DNA of 32,330 nucleotides from Deltaproteobacteria bacterium (GTDB lineage Bacteria > Desulfobacterota > DSM-4660 > Desulfatiglandales > HGW-15): contig JAFGPH010000229.1 of assembly GCA_016926135.1 (NCBI GenBank), forward strand, positions 1 to 32,330, given 5' to 3'. Under the pieces are notes generated by a model. It saw only the letters and a program-made list of their open reading frames with translations, searched no databases and had not been told where the DNA came from. This document shows, piece after piece, positions 16,668-25,234 of this stretch. The position numbers were made by a program, and so were the translations under genes. The number at the start of each line of letters is the position of its first letter. Position 1 is the stretch's first letter.

Positions 16668-17248
16668 GAAAAGACGAAACCGTCAAAGAGCCAGATCTTG
16701 CTCTCTTCGACGGCCTTTTTCATGCCCATGACATAGTCAGGCCGGATTTCATCTCTCCACCGGGGATATCCACCCAGCCAGACATAGTCGAGTAAACCCT
16801 GGAAGGTGTGAAGGGTGAAGAGGTACTCGCCGACCTGCACCGTTCCGTGCCCCTTCCCGGCCCTGAAAGGGATTGACCCCTTGCGGCCGTATCCTTCGAT
16901 GATTCCCTCTACCAGGGGCCTGTTCTGTCGCCCCTCGGGCTTCTGCTTGAACTGGTCCTCTTTCCGGGGAAAGGGAAAGCGGCGGTACACCTCTCCGATG
17001 AAACCCGAGAAGTGGATGCCATGTATGGCCCCCATGAGATCGCCGATTTGCGCTCGGTTCTCTATGGTGAACGCCTCCCACGTGGTTTCCAGCTTCTCTT
17101 CCCCTCCGCCTGCGGCGATACGGCAGATGTGCCTGCTGAAATCATCGGCAAAAAAGAAATAGTGCTCGAGAAGGAGAAGGTCGGTGTCGATGTTGAAGAA
17201 CCCGAAGGCTATGGTGCCGTGGGTGATGGATGGAAAGGCGAGAGGCAT
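16664..17248 (-). CDS. Conserved hypothetical protein, about 194 aa
   Basis: Not recognised. A soluble, aromatic-rich protein with no signal peptide. Striking segments are [36 protein letters not shown] near the start and [19 protein letters not shown] near the end. The well-formed alternation of charged and aromatic residues and a good ribosome site (AAGAGG, 7 nt before ATG 17248) support a real gene. A TTG start at 17272 is possible but has no ribosome site. It ends on the htpX stop (convergent) and its start is 30 bp from the divergent moxR promoter. The clean borders on both sides suggest a single-gene unit. Confidence 0.75.
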   Translation of the reverse strand: MPLAFPSITHGTIAFGFFNIDTDLLLLEHYFFFADDFSRHICRIAAGGGEEKLETTWEAFTIENRAQIGDLMGAIHGIHFSGFIGEVYRRFPFPRKEDQFKQKPEGRQNRPLVEGIIEGYGRKGSIPFRAGKGHGTVQVGEYLFTLHTFQGLLDYVWLGGYPRWRDEIRPDYVMGMKKAVEESKIWLFDGFVFS

Positions 17249-17277
17249 GCGTTTCCTCTTAACAAGGTCCAAAAGTT

Positions 17278-17306
17278 TTGACAGAGCCGAACAGGATGTA
17301 TATAAT
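17278..17306 (+). promoter_or_regulatory. Fully consensus sigma70 promoter of the moxR operon
   Basis: TTGACA (17278-17283), an exactly 17-bp spacer and TATAAT (17301-17306), followed by AT-rich sequence. Start predicted near 17313, leaving a leader of about 110 nt to ATG 17422. This rules out initiation at the in-frame TTG 17278, which is part of the -35 box. Confidence 0.88.
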
Positions 17307-17421
17307 ATATATTTTTGGAAGCGGATTGTTACATGAACAAATTATCATGTCCTTTCAACAGATTTGGAAATACCTCCCTTTCGGGAGAAACGGGAAGGAT
17401 TCTACACTGAGGAGCCGTAAA

Positions 17422-18273
17422 ATGCATGCTGAAAATCCTTTGAAAAAGTTTACCGGTGCCTCCCAGTATGTGCTGGATGAGGAACTTGCCAAGATCGTCA
17501 ACATCTCCATGGCCCTGGAAATGCCCTTACTTCTCAAGGGGGAGCCCGGGACCGGAAAAACCATGCTGGCCTACGCCGTTGCAGAGGCGCTCAACATGAG
17601 GCTGATTGTTCTGAATGTGAAATCCAGCATGAAGCTCATTGATGCCCTCTACCAGTACGACACCCTCACCAGGCTGAACGACAGCCGCTTCGGAGACTCC
17701 AGCAGGGATGTGAGCAATATCGAGGAGTACATCAAGATGGGAAAAATCGGCCAGGCCTTTGTGTCCGATGAAAGGGTTGTTTTGCTCATCGACGAGATCG
17801 ACAAGGCGGACACCGATTTTCAGGACGACATGCTGGATGTGCTCGATCAAATGCAGTTTGACATCATCGAGATCGACAAGAGCATCAAAGCGAAGCAGAG
17901 ACCCGTGATCATCATCACGTCCAACGCGAAGAAGGACCTTTCCGACCCGTTCCTGGGAAGGTGCAATTTTCACCATATCGCCTTTCCGGAACCGGAGATG
18001 ATGCGCAACATCATCTTCGTCCATTTTCCTGACATCACCAAGGACCTGCTGGACAGCGCGGTGAAGACCTTCTACCGGTTGAGAGAGATCCGGGGCGTGG
18101 AAAAGAAACCCGCCACCCGGGAACTCATCAACTGGATCAGGGCCTTGAGATCGGACCCCGATTTCAAGCTGAAGGATCTCGTCAAGGGAGAAGTGCCCTA
18201 CCTGGGTGTGCTCTTCAAGAAGAGCCCCGATTACTTCGTCGCAACGAACGCCGCTGCCCGCTTCAGGATGTAG
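17422..18273 (+). CDS. MoxR-type AAA+ ATPase
   Basis: 283-aa AAA+ ATPase of the MoxR family, which act with VWA-domain proteins as chaperones for metal-centre insertion or complex assembly. Walker A GEPGTGKT at residues 40-47, Walker B LLIDEID at 121-127 and a sensor-1 IIITSNAKKDLSDPFLGRC stretch are complete. ATG 17422 is preceded by GAGGAG and starts the conserved domain (KKFTGASQYVLDEELA); an earlier in-frame start at 17278 overlaps the promoter and is rejected. The partner VWA gene follows after 27 bp. Pairing with a CoxE-like protein recalls the coxD-coxE pair of CO dehydrogenase maturation, but no CO dehydrogenase gene is visible, so the client is unknown. Confidence 0.94.
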   Translation: MHAENPLKKFTGASQYVLDEELAKIVNISMALEMPLLLKGEPGTGKTMLAYAVAEALNMRLIVLNVKSSMKLIDALYQYDTLTRLNDSRFGDSSRDVSNIEEYIKMGKIGQAFVSDERVVLLIDEIDKADTDFQDDMLDVLDQMQFDIIEIDKSIKAKQRPVIIITSNAKKDLSDPFLGRCNFHHIAFPEPEMMRNIIFVHFPDITKDLLDSAVKTFYRLREIRGVEKKPATRELINWIRALRSDPDFKLKDLVKGEVPYLGVLFKKSPDYFVATNAAARFRM

Positions 18274-18300
18274 CGGGGTCGCGGAAAACGAGGCTTCACC

Positions 18301-19494
18301 ATGTTCGTCGATTTCTTCTACACCCTCAAGAAGGTGGGGATCCCGGTAAGCCCCACCTCCTTTCTGCGTCTGCAGAAGGCCCTCGCCGAGGGCCTGGTGA
18401 ACTCTGTGGACGACTTCTATACCGCTGCCCGAGCCATCCTGGTGAAGAGCGAGCGCTACTTCGACCTCTACGACCAGGTCTTTGCCCACCACTTCCAGGG
18501 CGTGGAACTCAAGGATCCCACCGAGGTCGAGCTCTCCGAGATTGCAAAAACCCTTCTCGATGAGTGGCTGAAAGACCCTCACGAGCTGGCCAGGGCCCTG
18601 GGCGCGGACGAAAAGGAACTCTCCAAATTGAGCCCCGAAGAACTCATCCAGTACTTTCTGGACCGCCTGAAGGAACAGACCGAGGCCCACCATGGAGGGA
18701 GCAAGTGGATTGGAACGGGGGGCACTTCCCCTGTCGGGCATTCAGGGTATCATCCCGGAGGGATGCGGGTCGGGGGTGTCTCCAGAAACAAGTCCGCCGT
18801 GAAGGTGGCCATGGATCGACGCTACAAGGACTATTCCCAGGAAGGACCCCTGACAGAATCCCAGATGGGCGAGGCCTTGAAGAGGCTCAGGAACATGGTC
18901 CCCGTGGGTCCGAAGGACAGGGTGAACATCGACGAGACCATCTATCAGACGATGAAGAATGCCGGGGAGATCGAGATCGTCTTTGAGAGGAGCCTGAAGG
19001 ACAGGCTGAAGATTATCCTGGCCATTGATAACGGCGGGTGGTCCATGGACCCGTATATCGAGATGGTCCAGACCCTCTTCAACTATGCCAGGTCCCAGTT
19101 CAAGGATCTCAAGACCTATTTCTTCCACAACACCATCTACGACAAGCTCTGGGAGGATCCGCCCAGGCGGAGCAAGCCTTTTGCTGTGGACGAGCTGGTG
19201 AGGCTGGACCCCGACACCCGCTTCATCATCGTGGGAGACGCCAGCATGGCGCCCTACGAGCTCATGGCGACGGACGGCTCCATCCACCTGGAGGAGAGGT
19301 CGGGAAAACCCAGTTATGATCGGCTCAAGTTCATTGCCAAAACCTTCCGCTACTCGGCCTGGGTAAATCCCAGGATGACGGAGGAGTGGCCCTACACCAG
19401 GACGATTGGCATGATCCGCGAAATTTTGCCCATGTTCGAGCTGACCCTGGACGGGCTGGATAAGACGGTGCGCCATCTCATGAGCAGGAATTGA
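18301..19494 (+). CDS. CoxE-like VWA-domain protein
   Basis: 397-aa partner of the adjacent MoxR ATPase. Residues 1-125 match the CoxE-like helical region (YTLKKVGIPVSPTSFLRLQKAL, VKSERYFDLYDQVFAHHF). A Gly/His-rich linker (130-160) follows, then a VWA domain from about 235. The metal-ion-dependent adhesion site, normally DxSxS, reads DNGGWS (243-248), so its first serine position is Gly and metal binding may be altered. Later MIDAS elements seem kept (GDASMAPYEL). The protein is cytosolic, with no signal peptide. It ends 4 bp from the convergent radical SAM gene. The family call is firm; the process it serves is not known. Confidence 0.9.
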   Translation: MFVDFFYTLKKVGIPVSPTSFLRLQKALAEGLVNSVDDFYTAARAILVKSERYFDLYDQVFAHHFQGVELKDPTEVELSEIAKTLLDEWLKDPHELARALGADEKELSKLSPEELIQYFLDRLKEQTEAHHGGSKWIGTGGTSPVGHSGYHPGGMRVGGVSRNKSAVKVAMDRRYKDYSQEGPLTESQMGEALKRLRNMVPVGPKDRVNIDETIYQTMKNAGEIEIVFERSLKDRLKIILAIDNGGWSMDPYIEMVQTLFNYARSQFKDLKTYFFHNTIYDKLWEDPPRRSKPFAVDELVRLDPDTRFIIVGDASMAPYELMATDGSIHLEERSGKPSYDRLKFIAKTFRYSAWVNPRMTEEWPYTRTIGMIREILPMFELTLDGLDKTVRHLMSRN

Positions 19495-19498
19495 AAAC

Positions 19499-20980
19499 TC
19501 AGAAGAGATGCGCATTGCAGATTCTCCGGAAATGATAGCCATAGATTGTAAAGGTGATGGCGAGGGGGACCAGGCCGGGGCGCTGCAGAAACGTCCAGAG
19601 AAGGATCCTCCAGTAGTGGAACCGCTCCTGTCCGAAGACACCCAGACGGATGCTTGAACGAATCACGGCCATGAGGCGCTGGAAGTCCATGGGGACGTTG
19701 AATTTCGGTCTCTTGTATTCCTGCAGAAAGGTCCTCACCCGTTCGTAGTAAAGCTTGGGCGAATAGATCTGGTGCATGATGCTTCGGTAACCCTCCCGCA
19801 GGGCATTCAGATCCATCTTGGGGATGATGTTGGTAGTGCCGTCCACGTTGTCCCCTGAGATATGCCCCGCCAGTCGCCCTTCTCCCCGGAGACGCTTGTA
19901 GAGTTTTGTACCCGGTGGGGCCTGGAGCAGGCCTACCATGGCGGTCACGATCCCGCTTCTCTGGATAAAATCGATCTGACGCTGAAATATGGAGGGCGTG
20001 TCGCTGTCAAAGCCGACAATGAACCCCCCTTGCACCTGCAGTCCCGTTCGCTGAATGCGCTTGACACATTCGATCATGTCGCGGTTCCGGTTCTGCCCCT
20101 TGTTGCATTCCTCCAGACACCTTTCGTCGGGTGTCTCAATGCCGATGAAGACCGAATCAAACCCTGCATCGACCATCATTTCCATCAACTGGGGATCGTC
20201 GGCCAGATTCAGGGAGCCCTCCGTGTTGAACGGCATGCCCTTCTTGCCTTTTCGCCATGCGATCAGCGCAGGCAGGAGCTGGGTCTTGAGATACGTCTTG
20301 TTGCCGATAAAGTTGTCATCCACAAAGAACACCTGCCCCCGCCATCCGAAACGGTATAAGGCATCCAGTTCGGCGAGGATCTGCCCGGCCGATTTGATCC
20401 GGGGGCGGCGCCCGAACAGGGCGGTCACATTGCAGAAGTCACAGTCGAAAGGACACCCCCGTGAGAACTGGATGCTCATCGCCGCGTATTGTTTCAGGTC
20501 AGCCAGTTCCCACAAGGGTACCGGCGTGTCCCGGACAGCGCAGAATTCGGATGTCCGATAAAACCGCCCGGCCTGTCCCTCTTCGAAATCCCTCAGAAAG
20601 GGAGGGAGGGTCAGTTCGGCTTCGTTAAGCACAAAATGGTCCACCTCCTCGAACTCATCCCATTCCATGGTGAAAAGGGGACCTCCCGCGATGACCTTGA
20701 GACCGGCCTCCTTGCACCGCCTGATGACCTGACGGGCGGAGTCCTTCTGAACCACCATGCCGCCCACGAACGCGCAATCGGCCCATGCCAAGTCTTTCTC
20801 AGTCAGTCGCCTCACATTCAGGTCGATTATCCGCTTGGACCATTGAACGGGCAGCATGGCGGCCACCGTGAGCAGACCCAGGGGGGGATAGGCGGACTTC
20901 TTATGAATGAATTTCAAGGCGTGCTTGAAGCTCCAGAAGGTGTCTGGAAATTCGGGATAGATCATCAGCACTTTCATCAT
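19499..20980 (-). CDS. B12-binding radical SAM protein with DUF4070 C-terminus
   Basis: 493 aa. The N-terminal B12-binding domain (about 1-150) opens MMKVLMIYPEFPDTFWSFKH, typical of the DUF4070 group. The radical SAM core has Cys176, Cys180 and Cys183 (SRGCPFDCDFCNV), then FFVDDNFIGNK and GGFIVGFDSD. The C-terminal 130 residues, with QAPPGTKLYKRLRGEGRL, are of the DUF4070 type. Hopanoid C-2 methylase HpnP belongs to this broad architecture, but so do many proteins of unknown substrate, and no hopanoid gene is nearby. A strong ribosome site, AAGGAGGT (20991-20984), precedes ATG 20980. It lies 46 bp after the histidine kinase with no terminator between, so it is probably in one operon with it. 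Confidence 0.93.
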   Translation of the reverse strand: MMKVLMIYPEFPDTFWSFKHALKFIHKKSAYPPLGLLTVAAMLPVQWSKRIIDLNVRRLTEKDLAWADCAFVGGMVVQKDSARQVIRRCKEAGLKVIAGGPLFTMEWDEFEEVDHFVLNEAELTLPPFLRDFEEGQAGRFYRTSEFCAVRDTPVPLWELADLKQYAAMSIQFSRGCPFDCDFCNVTALFGRRPRIKSAGQILAELDALYRFGWRGQVFFVDDNFIGNKTYLKTQLLPALIAWRKGKKGMPFNTEGSLNLADDPQLMEMMVDAGFDSVFIGIETPDERCLEECNKGQNRNRDMIECVKRIQRTGLQVQGGFIVGFDSDTPSIFQRQIDFIQRSGIVTAMVGLLQAPPGTKLYKRLRGEGRLAGHISGDNVDGTTNIIPKMDLNALREGYRSIMHQIYSPKLYYERVRTFLQEYKRPKFNVPMDFQRLMAVIRSSIRLGVFGQERFHYWRILLWTFLQRPGLVPLAITFTIYGYHFRRICNAHLF

Positions 20981-21026
20981 AGGACCTCCTTGGGTCGGAA
21001 AGAAACGGGATCTGTCTGGGGTGGTG

Positions 21027-23693
21027 TCATGGCCAGCGGCGTTCCAACTCCCGCTTTACGGCCTTGCCGATCGTCTCCAGACGAAAGGGCTTTTTCACGT
21101 AGGCCCCTGCACCCAGTCTTTGTGCCTCCTTCACCCGCTCGGTCTCGGAGAACCCGCTGACGATGATCGCCTTCTGTTTCGGGTGTAACTGAAGAATGCC
21201 CCTGTACGTATCGAGTCCGTCCATTCCAGGGTCCATGATCATGTCCAGGATGAGGATGTCGGCACTGTGGGTTTTCATGTGCTCCACGGCCTCTTCGCCG
21301 CTGGAGGCCAGAGCGACGGAGTAGCCCAGTTGAGCCAGAATCGATGCCGCGATCTCCCGTTGCTCTTCCACGTCATCCACAACCAGAACGGACTCTCCTC
21401 CGCCACGGAGGTCCTGGAGAGACACCCGCGAGTCGAGTCTTTCGATCGCTCGATGCGTTACCGGGAAGTAGAGCCTGAAGACCGTTTCCTGCCCTTTGGC
21501 GCTGTGCACATCCACGTAACCCCTGTGGTCCTTCACGGTCCCCCAGACCACGGCCAAACCCAGGCCCGTCCCGCTTCTGCCCATGGCTTTCTTCGTGTAG
21601 AAGGGTTCGAATATCCTGTCCATGTCCTTTTCAGGGATGCCCACACCCGTGTCACGAACGGTGAGGACCGCATAGTCCCCTTCTTTCACCTGGTCATACC
21701 CCCTTACGGGTCTGTCCACGTACCGGTTCTCCGTGGAGATGGAGACCTTTCCACCGCGGGGCATGGCCTCCGTCGCATTGGAGACGAGATTCATGACGGT
21801 CTTCGACAGATGAACAGGGGAACCGTCAATGTTCAGAAGATCCGCTTCGAGGTTCACCTCTACCTGCACGTCGGGATGGAAGGATATCAGTCTCTCGTAC
21901 TCCGGACTCCTCAGATACTCGGAGACGAGATCATTCAGGTTGACCACCTCCATGACCGACACCCCGCGCCTGGCCAGCGTCAGCAGGTCCTGTACGATGG
22001 CGGCCGCCTTTTCCCCGGACTTCTGTATGGTCAGTATGGGCTTTCGCAGGGGGCTGTGGTCGGGCAGGTCCATCAGAAGAAGCTCCGGGTAGCTCACGAG
22101 GCCGGAAAGCACGTTGTTGAGATCGTGGGCCACCCCCCCGGCAAGGGCACCGATCGCCTCCATCTTCTGGCCCCGCTGGATCTGGGCCTCGAACTGTTTC
22201 CTATCCCTCTCTGCGGCCTTCTGCTCCGTGAGATCCCTGATCCATACCTGGATTCCCTGTTCCCCCTCCACCGTGACGGCCTTGGCATTGATCTCTCCGT
22301 AGAAAGAAGATCCGTCCCTGCGCTGGAGCCTGACCTCGTAGCGCCCTGTGACATCCTCTCCCTTTATCCTTGCCAGTGCCCTTTCCCTGGTGATGCGCTG
22401 GTATTCGGGGTGGTAGACCAGCCAGTGCTCCATCCCCTCCAGTTCCCCCTGCTCGTAGCCCAGCATCTCGTGGAGACGCCGGTTCGCAAAGATGATCCTG
22501 GACCCCTTCTGGATGAAAATGCCGTCGAAACTCTCCTCCACCAGGTTCCGGTAACGTTCTTCGCTGCGCTGCAGGGCTTGTTCAGCGCGCTGGCGCATGA
22601 GGATGTCCTGCCTCAATTTGTCGTTCGCCTCTTCCAGTGCGACGGTTTTTCCCTTCAACTGAGCCAGCAGCCTGTTGATTTCGTTGGCCAGGGTTCCCAG
22701 TTCGTCATTCCTGGACACGGGGAGGGTTCTGGAGGGGTCTCCTCTCTTGGCAATTTCCCGGACATCGCTGCTGAGCCGGGTCAGGGGAGCAAGGAGGCCC
22801 CTTTCCAGAAAGAGCATGATCAGGAGGATGAAGACCAGGCCGATGAATGCAAGCGACAGGACATAGAAGAGCAAGGTTCCCCGGCCCTGCACGAAGATCC
22901 TGCGGGGCGTCTGGATCTTGAGGAGCAGGGCCGGTTCACCCTGGATGTCTTTCAGAACGGAATACCCTGAAATGGTCTCCCCGCCTTCGGGTTTCACGAG
23001 GACGGGGGTTTCTCGATCAGAAGATGTCAGGGCCTCCCTGACCTCAGGGGGAATACGCTCGTCCTTGACGGAAAGGATGGCGAGCGACAGTTGCGTGATC
23101 TGCGACAGCCTCTTGATTTCCGGCTCACCCAAATAGCGACCTATGATGAGGGTCCCCCCGATGGGACCTGAGGAGTCACTCCTCAGGATGGGCCGGGAAG
23201 CGAGACACACCGGTCCCCGAGATGTCATCAAAAGCCCTTTCCTGTAACTGTCTGTCCGGGTGTGCCGAAGGACATTGTGCATGGACGAAAGCTTTTCCGG
23301 AAAACCGGGAGGCGGCAAGGTTTCTTCGCGTTTTTGGAGATCGAAGAACTTTGCAAATACCATGTTCTGGGACTCATCCAGGTAGAGCATGAAGTTGATG
23401 TTCAGGTTGTTGAAGGTGGCGTCCATCAGGTTTCTGGCGATGAAGTCCCTGTTCCGGCCTCTGATGTACGTATACGACTCGTCCCATGCAGCCCAGTCGG
23501 CGGAGCTGGCATCCAGGCCGGAAACAATGGAGGCTATGGCATTCACCCCTCGGCTGATGCCCAGTCGTATCTCATCCTCCTCCAGCTTGATGAAGCCTCC
23601 CATCACGGTATGCCGGGCAAGGATCATGAGAAAGGCCACAAGGGTGAAAAACGTCGCGGCCACGATCGTCAGTGTTTTTGTTCGTATGCTCAT
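21027..23693 (-). CDS. Hybrid sensor histidine kinase (CHASE4-HAMP-PAS-HisKA-HATPase-REC)
   Basis: 888-aa membrane sensor. It has TM1 at about 8-28, an extracytoplasmic CHASE4 domain (about 40-265, with DWAAWDESYTYI) and TM2 at about 272-297. HAMP (298-350), PAS (375-500), and the kinase core with His523 in GGVAHDLNNVL and a complete G1/F/G2 ATP lid (DTGVGIPE, EPFYTKK, GTGLGL) follow. A C-terminal receiver carries phospho-acceptor Asp817 in ILILDMIMDPGMDG. The signal is unknown. Autophosphorylation at His523 and transfer to Asp817 follow from the family. No DNA-binding response regulator is adjacent; instead the DUF4070 radical SAM gene follows 46 bp later. A promoter with a perfect TTGACA lies just upstream. 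Confidence 0.95.
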   Translation of the reverse strand: MSIRTKTLTIVAATFFTLVAFLMILARHTVMGGFIKLEEDEIRLGISRGVNAIASIVSGLDASSADWAAWDESYTYIRGRNRDFIARNLMDATFNNLNINFMLYLDESQNMVFAKFFDLQKREETLPPPGFPEKLSSMHNVLRHTRTDSYRKGLLMTSRGPVCLASRPILRSDSSGPIGGTLIIGRYLGEPEIKRLSQITQLSLAILSVKDERIPPEVREALTSSDRETPVLVKPEGGETISGYSVLKDIQGEPALLLKIQTPRRIFVQGRGTLLFYVLSLAFIGLVFILLIMLFLERGLLAPLTRLSSDVREIAKRGDPSRTLPVSRNDELGTLANEINRLLAQLKGKTVALEEANDKLRQDILMRQRAEQALQRSEERYRNLVEESFDGIFIQKGSRIIFANRRLHEMLGYEQGELEGMEHWLVYHPEYQRITRERALARIKGEDVTGRYEVRLQRRDGSSFYGEINAKAVTVEGEQGIQVWIRDLTEQKAAERDRKQFEAQIQRGQKMEAIGALAGGVAHDLNNVLSGLVSYPELLLMDLPDHSPLRKPILTIQKSGEKAAAIVQDLLTLARRGVSVMEVVNLNDLVSEYLRSPEYERLISFHPDVQVEVNLEADLLNIDGSPVHLSKTVMNLVSNATEAMPRGGKVSISTENRYVDRPVRGYDQVKEGDYAVLTVRDTGVGIPEKDMDRIFEPFYTKKAMGRSGTGLGLAVVWGTVKDHRGYVDVHSAKGQETVFRLYFPVTHRAIERLDSRVSLQDLRGGGESVLVVDDVEEQREIAASILAQLGYSVALASSGEEAVEHMKTHSADILILDMIMDPGMDGLDTYRGILQLHPKQKAIIVSGFSETERVKEAQRLGAGAYVKKPFRLETIGKAVKRELERRWP

Positions 23694-23740
23694 GCCATGG
23701 ACTTCCCGTCAAAAGGCCGATGATGTGTATTCCCGCAAGA

Positions 23741-23769
23741 AACGTATGCTGTTTTCAGATGGATGTCAA
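23741..23769 (-). promoter_or_regulatory. Probable promoter of the histidine kinase operon
   Basis: On the minus strand, TTGACA (23769-23764), a 17-bp spacer and TACGTT (23746-23741). The -35 is perfect and the -10 is weak (3 of 6). It lies between the Crp/Fnr stop (23793) and ATG 23693, giving a leader of about 40 nt. Confidence 0.5.
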
Positions 23770-23792
23770 TCGGTTGGGATATCAGAAGGGGG

Positions 23793-24479
23793 CTACCGGC
23801 CCCGGCCCGACTGGGCCAGGCTTTCCAGGGCTTCAGGGTCCAGGATCCTGATCTTCCTGCCGTCCGATTCGATGAGTCCCTGGCCGCTCATCTTGCCGAG
23901 GATGCGGGAGAGGGTCTCGGGGATGGTGCCCAGGAGACTTGCAAGCTGTGCCTTGGTGATGGTGAGTTCCAGTTCCCTCGATCCCCTCTTTTTGTTGCTC
24001 AGGTAGAGGAGATAGGCGGCCAGCCTCCCCGGCACTTCCTTCAGGGAGAGATCTTCAATCAGGGAGGTAAAGACGCGAAGTCGCCTGGAGAGGACGGCGA
24101 GCATGTTCAGGGCCAGGCCCGGGTTCCTTCTGATCAGGCCCACAAAGGACTCCCTCGGAAAGAAGAAGAGGCGGGACTCCTCCATGGCCTCGGCATTGGC
24201 CGGGAAATGCTGGCCCGCAAAGACGGGCACCTCGCCGAAGGGTTCGCCCGCACCGAAGATGTGTAGGATCTGTTCCTTTCCCTCCGGCGAGAGCTTGAAG
24301 ATCTTCACGCGGCCCGAGGTCACCACGTAGAACCCGGCCCCCTCGTCGCCTTCGGAGAAGATGATCTCGGCCTTGCCGAAGCCCAGATCTTCCACGATCC
24401 CGGCAAGGTCCTGCAACTGCTCCGCGGGAAGGCCTTCAAAGAGGGGAATGGCAGCGATGCGTCCGGCGATGTCCGTCAT
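23793..24479 (-). CDS. Crp/Fnr-family transcription regulator without cysteines
   Basis: 228-aa DNA-binding regulator. A cyclic-nucleotide-binding-like beta barrel spans about 12-125 (IIFSEGDEGAGFYVVTSGRVKIF, GEPFGEVPVF), then the dimer helix (PGLALNMLAVLSRRLRVF), then the Crp-type winged helix at about 150-215. Its recognition helix is in LASLLGTIPETLSRILGKM. There is no cysteine at all, so it cannot be an Fe-S FNR. The PETLSR recognition motif is close to those of FNR/DNR-type regulators that read TTGAT-type half sites. The effector may be haem, nitric oxide or a nucleotide, which sequence does not settle. ATG 24479 lies 1 bp after the phosphatase stop, so the two are translated together. 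Confidence 0.93.
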   Translation of the reverse strand: MTDIAGRIAAIPLFEGLPAEQLQDLAGIVEDLGFGKAEIIFSEGDEGAGFYVVTSGRVKIFKLSPEGKEQILHIFGAGEPFGEVPVFAGQHFPANAEAMEESRLFFFPRESFVGLIRRNPGLALNMLAVLSRRLRVFTSLIEDLSLKEVPGRLAAYLLYLSNKKRGSRELELTITKAQLASLLGTIPETLSRILGKMSGQGLIESDGRKIRILDPEALESLAQSGRGR

Positions 24480-24480
24480 C

Positions 24481-25089
24481 TCACCCGTTCACGAGCCGCA
24501 CGAGGGTGCGATCGGGATGGTACTCGATGATGCTGAGACAGCCGTAGTCCAGGTGGAGGTTGAACATCCGGCTGAGATCCAGGCCCAGCGCGTCACAGAG
24601 AATCACCCGGTTCACGGCTCCATGGCCCACGATCACAATGTTGCCCTCCTTGTGACGGTTCAGGATGTCCCTGGTGCAGGGCAGGACCCTCTCTGCCAGG
24701 CGCGCGATGCTCTCGCCGTTTCCTGGAGGGGCAAAGTGGACGAGGTCCGCCTCCCGCTCCGTCAGTTCCCGGGGAAATTGCTCTCGAATCTCGCTGAGCC
24801 CCATTCCCTCCCAGGCTCCGAAATAGACCTCCCTGAGCGCGGCCATGGGCTGGATCGAGACATCGTGGTGCCGGGCGAGGATTCGAGCCCCGGCCAGGCA
24901 TCGCTTGAGGTCACTCGAGTAAATGACCCCGATTTCCACCAGGCGCAGACGTTCCGCCAGATGTTCCATCTGCAGGATTCCCACCTCGGTCAGTTCCACG
25001 TCTGTGTGACCGTAAATGGGAAAATCGTCATAACCGAGGACCTGACCGTGCCGGATCAGATACAGTTTTCTGCCTTGTTTCATAGGCAT
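24481..25089 (-). CDS. Histidine phosphatase family protein (CobC/GpmB-like)
   Basis: 202 aa of the phosphoglycerate-mutase-like histidine phosphatase superfamily. The catalytic LIRHGQ motif has its nucleophile His at residue 14. ALREVYFGAWEGM provides the acid/base Glu region, and IVGHGAVNRVIL the second histidine. Alpha-ribazole phosphatase (CobC), phosphoglycerate mutase (GpmB) and general phosphatases all share this plan, so I keep the call broad; the two B12-dependent radical SAM genes in the window make CobC worth considering. The start is ATG 25089 or ATG 25083. The -10 box of the promoter ends at 25092, so transcription should begin near 25085, which favours 25083 and a leaderless message. 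No ribosome site is visible. Confidence 0.92.
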   Translation of the reverse strand: MPMKQGRKLYLIRHGQVLGYDDFPIYGHTDVELTEVGILQMEHLAERLRLVEIGVIYSSDLKRCLAGARILARHHDVSIQPMAALREVYFGAWEGMGLSEIREQFPRELTEREADLVHFAPPGNGESIARLAERVLPCTRDILNRHKEGNIVIVGHGAVNRVILCDALGLDLSRMFNLHLDYGCLSIIEYHPDRTLVRLVNG

Positions 25090-25091
25090 GC

Positions 25092-25120
25092 ATGATATGG
25101 GCAGGCGCCGGGAATGTCAA
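25092..25120 (-). promoter_or_regulatory. Promoter of the phosphatase-Crp/Fnr operon
   Basis: On the minus strand, TTGACA (25120-25115), a 17-bp spacer and TATCAT (25097-25092). Predicted start of transcription falls at about 25085, almost on the start codon, so the message would be leaderless or nearly so. Confidence 0.75.
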
Positions 25121-25234
25121 TGAAGCTTTCCTTGTCCACATTTGGCTTTATACGGACCCGGCAATATTGTATACACTAAACCGGGTGGTACCAGCGAGGG
25201 TGCACGCGGGAGGGCTTCAATCCGGTAGGCAGGG

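Noticed and set aside
21267..22970. 567-residue open frame on the plus strand
   Set aside because: Antisense of the histidine kinase; no domain is recognisable and it is a mirror-frame artefact.
25183..25192. GGGTGGTACC, resembling the T-box antiterminator motif
   Set aside because: No specifier stem, no terminator partner and no aminoacyl-tRNA or amino-acid gene downstream; the ten bases alone are not enough.
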